Shown in pieces: positions 57,180 through 64,000 of a DNA stretch of 64,000 bases. A program made the translations under genes and the position numbers. The notes under the pieces were generated by a model, which did not search any database, was not told the origin of the DNA, and worked only from the letters and a program-made list of their open reading frames with translations. Each line of letters begins with the position of its first letter. Positions within the stretch are counted from its first letter, which is position 1. Origin of the DNA: Rummeliibacillus suwonensis (GTDB lineage: Bacteria; Bacillota; Bacilli; Bacillales_A; Planococcaceae); contig NZ_VCBL01000001.1 in NCBI RefSeq assembly GCF_007896435.1, positions 2,107,078-2,171,077 on the forward strand, given 5' to 3'.

Positions 57180-57776
57180 TTATTTTTTATTATCAGGATG
57201 ATATTCGTCTAATAGTAGCTGAATATGCGCCATAATGGCTTCTGTTACCTCTTCAGGTTTCGCTTTTCTTTCTCGGAACGGTTCAATATCAATGGCCTCA
57301 CCAAATATAACTTTTACCTTATGAAATGGCTTATATGGACCTATGACAGCACATGGTACAACATTGGCATTTCCACGCAATGCAAAAAAACCAGCACCTG
57401 AGAAGCCTTTCCCGAGCTTTCCAGTTTTATTTCTATGTCCTTCTGGAAATAATCCAACAACTTGACCTTCTTTTAAAATGTTGATGGCCATCCGAAGTGC
57501 TTGACGGTCACTAAGGCCTCTTTTAACAGGAAATGCATGCACTTTCGGTAAAATTCCTTTTAAAATGGGTACATGAAAAAGTTCTTCCTTCGCCATAAAA
57601 TTCACAGGTCTTGGAGCACAAATCCCTACTACTGGTGGATCCAAGTTATCGATATGATTCGAGCATAATAAGATGCCACCCTCTTTAGGAAAGTTTTCTA
57701 CCCCTATTACTTCCATTCGATAAATTGGCTTCAATACAGTAAAAACAACAGACTTTGCAAATTGGTAAAAGTCCAT
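57180..57776 (-). CDS. plsC: 1-acyl-sn-glycerol-3-phosphate acyltransferase
   Basis: PlsC acylates lysophosphatidate to phosphatidate at the membrane. The 198-residue protein has the catalytic NHxxxxD box in CSNHIDNLDP (about residues 36-45) and the glycerophosphate box LFPEGHRNKTG (about 112-122), with one hydrophobic segment at the N-terminus. GGATGG precedes the ATG. It lies between cmk and ypfD, an arrangement common in Bacillales. It could be one of several paralogues in the genome. Confidence 0.92.
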   Translation of the reverse strand: MDFYQFAKSVVFTVLKPIYRMEVIGVENFPKEGGILLCSNHIDNLDPPVVGICAPRPVNFMAKEELFHVPILKGILPKVHAFPVKRGLSDRQALRMAINILKEGQVVGLFPEGHRNKTGKLGKGFSGAGFFALRGNANVVPCAVIGPYKPFHKVKVIFGEAIDIEPFRERKAKPEEVTEAIMAHIQLLLDEYHPDNKK

Positions 57777-57778
57777 AT

Positions 57779-58453
57779 TTATGCCATCCTTTCACTCACT
57801 AATTTTAGAATCTCATCCGCTGCCTGCTGGATAGATAAATCAGTAGTATCTAAGTAAATTGCATCTGGGGCCTGTACAAGTGGGGATGCTTCTCGTTCAC
57901 TGTCTAGTTTATCACGCAATGCAATTTCTTCCTTCAATTTTTCAATGGATGATTCAATGCCTCGCTGTTTATTATCTTCAAAACGGCGACGTGCACGTTC
58001 TGCCACAGTGGCTGACATATAAATTTTTAGTTCAGCATTTGGCAATACCGCAGTGCCAATGTCTCTTCCATCCATCACAACACCACCGTGTTCTGCCATT
58101 TCGCGTTGGCGTTCTACCATGATTTTTCGCATTGAAGCATGACAGGCAACCCTTGAAACATTTCCCGTAACTTCGTTTGAACGGATTTCTTTTGATACAT
58201 CCTGTCCATCAAGAAATACTAATTGTCCACGTTCAGATGGTTTTAATGCAATAATTGTTTCTTTTAATAAATTGGTTACGCTTTCAGCATTTTCTAAATC
58301 TATATGTTCTTTCAATGCTTTTAATGTAAGTGCTCGATACATTGCTCCAGTATCAATATATGTGTAGCTCAATTTCTCTGCGACGATCTTAGCAATCGTA
58401 CTTTTTCCAGCCCCTGCAGGTCCATCAATAGCAATTTGAATATTCTTCTTCAC
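57779..58453 (-). CDS. cmk: Cytidylate kinase
   Basis: Cmk phosphorylates CMP and dCMP. It has 224 residues, the B. subtilis length. The P-loop is [20 protein letters not shown] (about 8-27), [16 protein letters not shown] is the CMP-binding helix, and [20 protein letters not shown] and the lid [10 protein letters not shown] are conserved. Start is GTG 58453 after AAAGGG. It ends 2 nt before the plsC start, so the two are co-transcribed. Confidence 0.96.
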   Translation of the reverse strand: MKKNIQIAIDGPAGAGKSTIAKIVAEKLSYTYIDTGAMYRALTLKALKEHIDLENAESVTNLLKETIIALKPSERGQLVFLDGQDVSKEIRSNEVTGNVSRVACHASMRKIMVERQREMAEHGGVVMDGRDIGTAVLPNAELKIYMSATVAERARRRFEDNKQRGIESSIEKLKEEIALRDKLDSEREASPLVQAPDAIYLDTTDLSIQQAADEILKLVSERMA

Positions 58454-58488
58454 GGTATCAACCCTTTCTTTCCGTAATATTGTAACAT

Positions 58489-58654
58489 AGAAAAGCGAAG
58501 GCGGCTTGTTTAGATTCGAAAATCATTGGAAGGTTCAAATCGAAAGCGTTTTCTGCTTTCGACCGAGAAACTGAAATGACTCGAGAATCTAGCCGCCGCA
58601 GCTGGACACAGAAAAGCGAAGGCGGCTCGTTTAGATTCGAAAATCATTGGAAGG
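58489..58654. repeat. Family C foldback repeat, one and a half copies
   Basis: A 45-bp sequence (AGAAAAGCGAAGGCGGCT... to ATCATTGGAAGG) occurs at 58489-58533 and 58610-58654, 121 bp apart with one mismatch. Between the copies TCGAGAATCTAGCCGCC is the inverse of GGCGGCT...AGATTCGA, so each unit can fold on itself. From memory it resembles foldback intergenic repeats seen in many Bacillales. Confidence 0.8.
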
Positions 58655-58699
58655 ACCTGAGTGAAAGCACTTTTTCGCATATTTTTATTCATTGTAGAT

Positions 58700-58749
58700 G
58701 AAAAAAAGACTATAGATAAGCTCGAAAATCTCGAGGTTGCCTACAGTCT
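58700..58749 (-). terminator. Terminator of dgrA
   Basis: AGACTGTAG / CTATAGTCT with an inner CTCGA/TCGAG stem, followed by TTTTTTTC on the minus strand. Confidence 0.8.
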
Positions 58750-58771
58750 AACCATCCATCAAAATCGTGAA

Positions 58772-59428
58772 TTAAAAAGTTGTTTCCTTTTTTCGAATTT
58801 TCAATTGTCTTTCAAAACAAAAACGGATAATGTTTTGACGATCAACATCATCAGTATTCGTAAATTGAAGTGGGACAATGACTCGGTTGTCTTTTTCAAT
58901 AAATCTGACTACCCTTGCTGATGTTTGGACATATTTGATCCCATCATTCGAATTTGAAAATGGTAATACAATTGTCAATTGTATTTCATCATTTTCTTTA
59001 AAAGGGACGGACTGATTGACAATAATAGCTATCCCACCAGCACTAATATCTTCTGTAACAAATTGATAAAACTGATGGTCAAATTCGATAGCAACATCAA
59101 CAGGTGTTTCTACTCTTACAAATTCGCGTCTTTGAATTTTGATAATCTCGTCATCTGTAGGAAAAGAAAGCATAATCATCGGTATATTAGATTTAACTCT
59201 TCCTAATACTTGTGTTTTAAATGCATGCGCTATTTTCGTTTCGTCTACGAAAGATGCTCTATATTGACCTCCTTCAAATAAAAAAGCTGTTTTGTTAGTT
59301 GCTGTATTTACAGGATAATCGATATAGATTACATTATTTTTTTGCTCTACAATTTTGCAGCGAAATTTTTCTGTTGTTTCTGAAGAAATTGACTCTAAAA
59401 TGATATTAGTACCTATTTTCAGTTCCAT
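58772..59428 (-). CDS. dgrA: PilZ-domain c-di-GMP receptor, flagellar brake (DgrA/YpfA)
   Basis: DgrA binds cyclic di-GMP and then slows the flagellar motor. In the 218-residue protein an N-terminal YcgR-like beta domain (about 1-95, LKIGTNIILESIS) precedes the PilZ domain (about 97-210). The PilZ domain carries the ligand motifs RREFVRVETPVDVAIEF (RxxxR) and EDISAGGIAI (DxSxxG). GGGAG precedes the ATG. It is upstream of cmk as in B. subtilis. The window also encodes a PAS-GGDEF-EAL enzyme at 2.8-4.5 kb that could supply or remove its ligand. Confidence 0.93.
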   Translation of the reverse strand: MELKIGTNIILESISSETTEKFRCKIVEQKNNVIYIDYPVNTATNKTAFLFEGGQYRASFVDETKIAHAFKTQVLGRVKSNIPMIMLSFPTDDEIIKIQRREFVRVETPVDVAIEFDHQFYQFVTEDISAGGIAIIVNQSVPFKENDEIQLTIVLPFSNSNDGIKYVQTSARVVRFIEKDNRVIVPLQFTNTDDVDRQNIIRFCFERQLKIRKKETTF

Positions 59429-59605
59429 CGCAATCTCCCTTTATGAATCATAAGTTGTATTAACATTATGCCATGAAACTACCATTTTAGCTATACTTAT
59501 AGGTAATTTGATTTATCATTCATAGAGAGCAAGAAGACCCTTATTTCAAGATCCTAGCAATAAGCAAGAAGATAAGTGGGGAGTGAGTCCCCACTTTGTG
59601 CAGTT

Positions 59606-59828
59606 TTTACTTTATCCCGCGTTAACGGGCAGTAAGACCCCCACCTCAAGGTTTAGAGAAAAACAAGAAAGATAGGTGGGGGATCAACTGCCGCATGCGC
59701 CCGATTGGTTCGGGACAACAGGACGTTGGTCACTCAGGTGTTGCCACAGGACGTGGCGTTCTTAACCTGAGTTCCTCTAGTTCAATGGGGGATGAAGAAA
59801 ACCTCCACTGATGGAAGCTTTACTTTAT
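59606..59828 (-). repeat. Family A hairpin element, copy A8 (most complete), after ypeB
   Basis: Flanked by a 10-bp direct repeat TTTACTTTAT (59606-59615 and 59819-59828, plus strand). On the minus strand, in order: CAGTGG/CCATTG hairpin; CTCAGGT...ACCTGAG hairpin around GCCACGTCCTGTGGC; CCAACGTCCTGTTG; CCCGAACCAATCGGGC; a long stem GGCAGTTGATCCCCCACCT with AGGTGGGGGTCTTACTGCC; CGTTAACGCGGG then ATAAA. The first direct repeat overlaps the ypeB stop. A further AGTGGGGA/TCCCCACT hairpin lies at 59575-59595. Confidence 0.9.
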
Positions 59829-61114
59829 GATAGTTTTTCGTTCTTAATAACTTCTCCCGTTTCCGTATCCACTAAAATTTTGTAGGTGTGTGGAATTTTC
59901 GAAGAATCAATACGAACTGTTAATTCATAGCATAGTCTTTCAACAAAATCCTTATTTTCTACATATGCTAAGTCTTCGTTCACGACTTTCGCTTTATTTG
60001 TGAAAAATTTCTCCCAATCGATTTTCTTCATTAGTTGAGGCTCAAGCTTTTCTTTTTGAATATACTCGACACCATTTAGTCCCACTACTTCTCCAGTGTC
60101 TTTTGCAATCTTCACTTGTACACCATCTGCATAGACTTTTGCATTCGTTTTTTCATCTACTCGTGCATAAGTGATATGCCAAACATTATGATTCTCTCTT
60201 GCATCTGTTTCTTTTACGTCTTTATATCCTAGTTCTTTTAATCGTTGATCGGCTAATTTTTTCAATTTTTCTGCTGATAATGTTTTTTCTTCAAATGGTC
60301 TTTCAACAAGATATGAAAGCAAGTGTCCACCTTTTAAAGTTACATCTGCATATCCCGTACGCTCGCCTTTATGAAAAGCGATATGATAAAAGGCATATGG
60401 TGCTCCTTTTTTGCTTTGATTGACTGATAAAGTTGCATCCTCAAGTTCGGGGAACATCTCATAAAAACGTGCAATTGCCTCTTCTTTTGTAATCACCTTG
60501 TCATTGATCTCTTTTAATTCTTTCTTTTTCTCATGATCCGCTTCGCTTGCGGTTAGAGGAAAGTCACTTTCAGCATAGGTTTTTACTGATTTTGAAAGAT
60601 TTTTGAATCCGGAAGTTTCTGCATTAGAGGTTTGCTCTTCTAACCATTGTTTATAATTATCATCTGCTTGCAGGAAATGTGCAGTGGCTATTTGCCAATC
60701 TGAAGAGAAATTAGATAAATTATTGGCTACTTGATTGACATTATCATGCCATTTATCAGCACTTTCTTGTGAAGTCATCGTCATTTTTGCACTATTTCCT
60801 AATCTTCCTAAATAGTTCATCCATTCTGTTGTAAATTCACGCTCTAAAGGTAAATCCGCAATGGAGTATCGAATATCTGAGGATAGTCTCCAAACATCCT
60901 GTAAAGAATCATGAAAGGCAGTAGGATCATTAAATAATAGGGATTGCTGTACCGCTTTTTGTAATTCATTTAATTGAGTGGAAGCATCAGCCATTTTACC
61001 GGTATATTGACCTTGTAACAAATACTTTAACTCTTGGTTTTCTCTATTAGAAGCTACACTAAATATCAGGCAAGCAACGACTGCATAACTTAATAAAAAT
61101 ATTATTTTTTTCAT
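59825..61114 (-). CDS. ypeB: Germination protein YpeB
   Basis: YpeB is an inner-spore-membrane protein that localises and stabilises SleB in the dormant spore. In the 429-residue protein an N-terminal anchor (IIFLLSYAVVACLIFSVAS) is followed by a helical region (about 30-190) and three PepSY-like domains (about 215-425, for example AIARFYEMFPELEDATLSVNQ, and CYELTVRIDSSKIPHTYKILVDTETGEVI at the end). AGGAGG precedes the ATG. It lies 15 nt after sleB in the same operon. The stop codon TAA lies in the first bases of repeat A8. Confidence 0.93.
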   Translation of the reverse strand: MKKIIFLLSYAVVACLIFSVASNRENQELKYLLQGQYTGKMADASTQLNELQKAVQQSLLFNDPTAFHDSLQDVWRLSSDIRYSIADLPLEREFTTEWMNYLGRLGNSAKMTMTSQESADKWHDNVNQVANNLSNFSSDWQIATAHFLQADDNYKQWLEEQTSNAETSGFKNLSKSVKTYAESDFPLTASEADHEKKKELKEINDKVITKEEAIARFYEMFPELEDATLSVNQSKKGAPYAFYHIAFHKGERTGYADVTLKGGHLLSYLVERPFEEKTLSAEKLKKLADQRLKELGYKDVKETDARENHNVWHITYARVDEKTNAKVYADGVQVKIAKDTGEVVGLNGVEYIQKEKLEPQLMKKIDWEKFFTNKAKVVNEDLAYVENKDFVERLCYELTVRIDSSKIPHTYKILVDTETGEVIKNEKLS

Positions 61115-61129
61115 CTAGATCCTCCTTTT

Positions 61130-61909
61130 TTAAATACAGAAAATATGCTCGCCAATTTGCTTAATTTGTTTTCTTGTCCATATCCATTCGCTTGTTGCCG
61201 TTTTAGGATTAAAATAATAGAGAGCATTTTCAGAAGGATCCCACCCATTCATCGCATCTAATACGGCCTCTTTTGCTTGTTCGTTTGGTTCTAGCCAAAT
61301 TTGGCCATCCGAAACAGCTGTAAATGCTCCTGGTTGGAAAATAATGCCGGATATTGTATTAGGGAAATCTGGGCTATCCAGACGATTTAGAATAACCGCT
61401 GCTACAGCTACCTGACCATCATATGGTTCTCCTCGTGCCTCTCCATAAACCGCGTTAGCTATTAGTTTCAAATCTTGCTCAGTAAAGTTACTTGGTACTT
61501 GCATATTGGTACCAGTACCTGTACCTTTCGAACTTTGCTTATTTAAATCTTGATTGCCATAATGAGTGAATTTATTGCCTTTATTGATTTGATCCATAAC
61601 ATAAGCCTTATCATATTGAGAAACAGATGCTAATTTATTTTTTGTTGTGGCCCCTGCAATTCCGTCAACAGGTAAACCATATTGATCTTGGAAATTTCGT
61701 AAAGCCCAATAAGTTCCATAGCCAAACTTTCCATCAATTGTACCGTTGTAATATCCTATATATTGTAGTCTTGATTGCAATTCAATTACGTCATCTCCAA
61801 ATGCACCTCTTGTAATGACTTGATTTGAAAAAGCGTCACTATTTTGCGGAGCCATATTCATGATAAAAAGACTAAACGACAATACTAATAGAATTTTATA
61901 GCGTCTCAT
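61130..61909 (-). CDS. sleB: Spore cortex-lytic enzyme SleB
   Basis: SleB is a lytic transglycosylase that degrades muramic-delta-lactam cortex during germination. In the 259-residue protein the signal peptide (LLVLSFSLFIMNMAPQNSDA) is followed by a peptidoglycan-binding domain (about 30-95: RGAFGDDVIELQSRLQYIGYY, NFQDQYGLPVDGIAG), a Ser/Gly linker (about 120-138) and the SleB/CwlJ hydrolase_2 domain (about 140-259). The hydrolase domain has the catalytic Glu in AVYGEARGEPYDGQ and NALYYFNPKTATSEW. It is shorter than B. subtilis SleB, mainly in the linker. AAGGAG precedes the ATG. It is paired with ypeB. Confidence 0.95.
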   Translation of the reverse strand: MRRYKILLVLSFSLFIMNMAPQNSDAFSNQVITRGAFGDDVIELQSRLQYIGYYNGTIDGKFGYGTYWALRNFQDQYGLPVDGIAGATTKNKLASVSQYDKAYVMDQINKGNKFTHYGNQDLNKQSSKGTGTGTNMQVPSNFTEQDLKLIANAVYGEARGEPYDGQVAVAAVILNRLDSPDFPNTISGIIFQPGAFTAVSDGQIWLEPNEQAKEAVLDAMNGWDPSENALYYFNPKTATSEWIWTRKQIKQIGEHIFCI

Positions 61910-61928
61910 TTCATTTCTCCTTTTTTCT

Positions 61929-61957
61929 TAACATGCTTCAGGAAAAAATTTTTATAC
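61929..61957 (-). promoter_or_regulatory. Putative SigmaG/SigmaF-type promoter of sleB-ypeB
   Basis: GTATA (61953-61957) and CATGTTA (61929-61935) with a 17-nt spacer fit the forespore pattern (GHATR, CATNHTA). The predicted start is only about 13 nt before the ATG, so the leader would be very short. Forespore control of sleB is known in B. subtilis. Confidence 0.5.
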
Positions 61958-61989
61958 AAAAAAGCTGAGAGTAAATTTTACCCTCAGCT
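61957..61989 (-). terminator. Terminator of prsW
   Basis: AGCTGAGGGTAAA/TTTACTCTCAGCT followed by TTTTTTGT on the minus strand, directly after prsW. Confidence 0.9.
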
Positions 61990-61997
61990 AAAACGAA

Positions 61998-62672
61998 TTA
62001 GATTTTCTTTTGGATGAACAACATTTGAACTAAATGCTGATGCGCTCTTTTTACTTTTCGTAAAGCAAACCACCATAAAAAGAACATAAAAGGAATCATG
62101 ATATATGTCCATTTTCCTTCGATCGTAAAAATAAAGTTGTAAATGATATGCAAAGTCATTGGAGCAAACAAGGCTAAAAGTCGATGCTGCATAGACAAAT
62201 CGTCTTTCGAAAATTTAGCTTTTCCTAAATAATATCCCATCACCACACCAAATAAAGCATGACTTGAAACGGGCATCAACGCTCTCATAAAAGCTGTGTC
62301 AACACCAAATGATAGCATATATAAAATATTTTCCACAGTTGCAAATCCTAATGAAATACTAACACCGTATAAAATACCATCATAAGGATCATCAAATTCT
62401 ATATGATGATAGATCGCGATCATTAATATAAACCATTTGAAAAATTCTTCCACTACTCCTGCAAAAAATATATCTTGAATAATCAAACTAGAGAATATTT
62501 GCTCCTCCTTCAATACATACTGCAAAAATAAAATAGGAAAAGTTAATATTGCACCGTATATAAAAGTGTGAAACAATGTTCTTCTAGGCTCCGTTGCCAT
62601 CTGATTCCGTAGATAGAAAAAGCTAAAGAGAGCTAGAACAGGAGCAATGGATACTGATAAGAGTACGAACAT
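61998..62672 (-). CDS. prsW: Site-1 protease PrsW
   Basis: PrsW is an integral membrane metalloprotease that starts cleavage of anti-sigma factor RsiW, releasing SigmaW under envelope stress. It has 224 residues with about seven helices. The family motifs are all seen: EEFFKW (about 70-75), FATVENILYML (FxxxE, about 104-114), HALFGVVMGYYLG and the late histidine of MTLHIIYNF. AAGGGG precedes the ATG. Whether RsiW is the substrate here cannot be judged from this window. Confidence 0.93.
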   Translation of the reverse strand: MFVLLSVSIAPVLALFSFFYLRNQMATEPRRTLFHTFIYGAILTFPILFLQYVLKEEQIFSSLIIQDIFFAGVVEEFFKWFILMIAIYHHIEFDDPYDGILYGVSISLGFATVENILYMLSFGVDTAFMRALMPVSSHALFGVVMGYYLGKAKFSKDDLSMQHRLLALFAPMTLHIIYNFIFTIEGKWTYIMIPFMFFLWWFALRKVKRAHQHLVQMLFIQKKI

Positions 62673-62750
62673 TTAATAGCCCCTTTCAATCCATCTCTTT
62701 CTATTATACCATTCTATCAGTATGGTAATGAAAATTTAGGAGGATTTGTT

Positions 62751-63722
62751 ATGAAAAAAACAATTTTACTTATTCATACTGGCGGCACTATTTCTATGCA
62801 TGTCAATAAAGAATCTGGAGCTGTTGTACCAGATACAACTAATCCTTTAATACATGAAAGTAAACGGTTAGAAAAAATTGCAAATATCATCGAACTTGAG
62901 GCTTATAATTTGCCATCACCTCATATAACTCCTCAAAAAATGCTAGAATTGCGAAATTTAATCTTACATACGATTCAAAAAATGAAAATCGATGGGGTTG
63001 TTATTACACATGGAACAGATACGTTAGAAGAAACCGCTTATTTTCTTGAATTAACGACAAAACTAGAAATTCCAATTGTACTAACTGGTGCAATGCGTTC
63101 ATCTAATGAGTTAGGCGCTGATGGTGTATACAATCTAGTAGAATCCGTGCGGGTGGCTTCCTCTGAAGATGCCAAAAACAAAGGTGTCCTAGTTGTGATG
63201 AATGATGAGATCCATTCAGCCATGAATGTGACGAAAACCTCTACAAGTTCAGTAGCAACTTTTCAATCACCTCAATACGGTCCCCTTGGATTAGTAACAA
63301 AAACGATGATTCATTTTCATCATGCACCCATGAAAAGAGAATATGTAGAAGTTCTTAAACTTGATAAAAAAGTGGCGTTATTTAAAGTGTATGCTGGAAT
63401 GGATGCCGATTTAATACATGCAGCCATTGATTATCATTATGATGGAGTGGTTTTGGAAGGTCTGGGACAAGGAAATATTCCTCCCGCAGTTTTACCAGTT
63501 ATCGAGGAATTAATACGACTTCATATTCCTGTTGTTCTTGTATCTCGCTGCTTTAACGGAATTGCTCAAGGTGTTTATGGCTACCAAGGTGGGGGCAAAA
63601 TGTTAGAAGATATGGGCGCTATTTTCGCAATAGGGTTGAATGGACAAAAAGCTCGATTAAAACTATTAATCGGACTTAATCAAGTGGATGAACCGATGGA
63701 TCTAAAGAAATTCTTTATTTAA
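62751..63722 (+). CDS. ansA: Type I L-asparaginase
   Basis: AnsA hydrolyses asparagine to aspartate and ammonia in the cytoplasm. It has 323 residues. The first threonine motif is IHTGGTISMH (about 8-17), the second is VVITHGTDTLEETAYFLELT (about 83-102), and TGAMRSSNELGADG and GVVLEGLGQGNIPP follow. There is no signal peptide, supporting the cytoplasmic type. AGGAGG precedes the ATG. It is on the opposite strand to prsW, with a 78-nt shared upstream region, and no AnsR-type regulator is adjacent. Confidence 0.95.
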   Translation: MKKTILLIHTGGTISMHVNKESGAVVPDTTNPLIHESKRLEKIANIIELEAYNLPSPHITPQKMLELRNLILHTIQKMKIDGVVITHGTDTLEETAYFLELTTKLEIPIVLTGAMRSSNELGADGVYNLVESVRVASSEDAKNKGVLVVMNDEIHSAMNVTKTSTSSVATFQSPQYGPLGLVTKTMIHFHHAPMKREYVEVLKLDKKVALFKVYAGMDADLIHAAIDYHYDGVVLEGLGQGNIPPAVLPVIEELIRLHIPVVLVSRCFNGIAQGVYGYQGGGKMLEDMGAIFAIGLNGQKARLKLLIGLNQVDEPMDLKKFFI

Positions 63723-63838
63723 TAAGAGCTATTTCACCATCCAATTTTTCACCTAGTTGAACCGATCGAGCTATAACAAGTAGTTTTATCCCCCACACTT
63801 TTCTTAAGTGTGGGGGATTAGTTTATGTGGGATAAAAT
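63723..63838 (+). repeat. Family A hairpin element, diverged copy A9 after ansA
   Basis: GAACCGATCGAGC is followed by a perfect 13-bp stem ATCCCCCACACTT/AAGTGTGGGGGAT (63788-63818) and TATGTGGGATAAAAT. The order is core, stem, tail as in copies A6-A8. It probably also serves as the end of the ansA transcript. The rest of the window (63839-64000) is AT-rich without a gene. Confidence 0.7.
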
Positions 63839-64000
63839 CTTTAAATCAAAAAACAGTTTAGTTTAAATCTAACTTCAAAAAACGCAGTTGGACTTTGGAT
63901 TCTTACAAATTCTAGTTTACACAACTATGGTTTTATGAAATTGGTTACACGTTTTAGAAATAGTTTGCACAACCTTTCCATTCCTCAATAAACTATGGAT

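Overview
The window is a low-GC Gram-positive chromosome of the spore-forming Bacillales type. It carries spoIVA, sleB-ypeB, a B-type RNase P RNA, gpsB, bacillithiol synthesis, menaquinone/heptaprenyl synthesis and TRAP. Gene order follows the Bacillus subtilis ypvA-to-ansA segment almost gene for gene, but several members of that order are missing, the ends of many genes carry hairpin-rich repeats, and the protein sequences are clearly diverged. A Caryophanaceae/Planococcaceae-type spore former (Lysinibacillus/Rummeliibacillus relatives) is my inference, not a proof. I saw no rRNA, tRNA, CRISPR array, prophage or intact transposase.

Layout. 1-9.8 kb: DNA repair and RNA/cell-cycle genes, all minus strand (ypvA, ypsC, a PAS-GGDEF-EAL protein, rnpB, gpsB, mrfB-mrfA, yppE and a small ORF). 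10-13.3 kb: recU-ponA on the plus strand. 13.6-20.8 kb: ypoC-nth-dnaD-asnS-ypmB-dinG, minus. 21-27.9 kb: panD-panC-panB, birA, cca, bshA, mgsA, dapB, minus, with an attenuator-like leader before panB. 28.3-32.5 kb: a YitT-type membrane protein (plus), a decayed epimerase fragment, an SH3b-GDPD exported phosphodiesterase, a zinc metallopeptidase and YpjA. 32.7-37.2 kb: qcrABC (cytochrome b6c complex), ypiF, ypiB, ypiA. 37.4-43.6 kb: the aromatic supraoperon aroC-aroB-aroH-hisC-tyrA-aroA, with no trp genes between aroH and hisC. 43.8-49.7 kb: cheR, ndk, hepT-menG-hepS, mtrB-mtrA, hbs. 49.9-55.7 kb: spoIVA, yphF, yphE, gpsA, der. 55.9-63.7 kb: ypfD, plsC, cmk, dgrA, ypeB-sleB, prsW, ansA.

How the genes work together. 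Chorismate made by aroC/aroB (with aroA) feeds hisC/tyrA/aroH. HepS/HepT plus MenG make the menaquinone used by the QcrABC complex. PanBCD, BirA, BshA and MtrA serve coenzyme A, biotin, bacillithiol and folate. MrfAB, YpvA, DinG, RecU and Nth form a repair cluster. The PAS-GGDEF-EAL protein and the PilZ receptor DgrA are a possible c-di-GMP pair. SpoIVA, SleB and YpeB serve the spore.

The most notable non-coding content is (i) a dispersed family of at least nine related 100-250 bp hairpin elements (family A). Their stems change sequence but keep pairing, and several begin exactly at the stop codon of the upstream gene. (ii) A panB leader with a strong promoter, an intrinsic terminator and a mutually exclusive antiterminator arm. 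I take family A to be remnants or non-autonomous copies of a palindrome-ended (IS200/IS605-like) element or a structured 3' UTR element; which one cannot be settled from this window.
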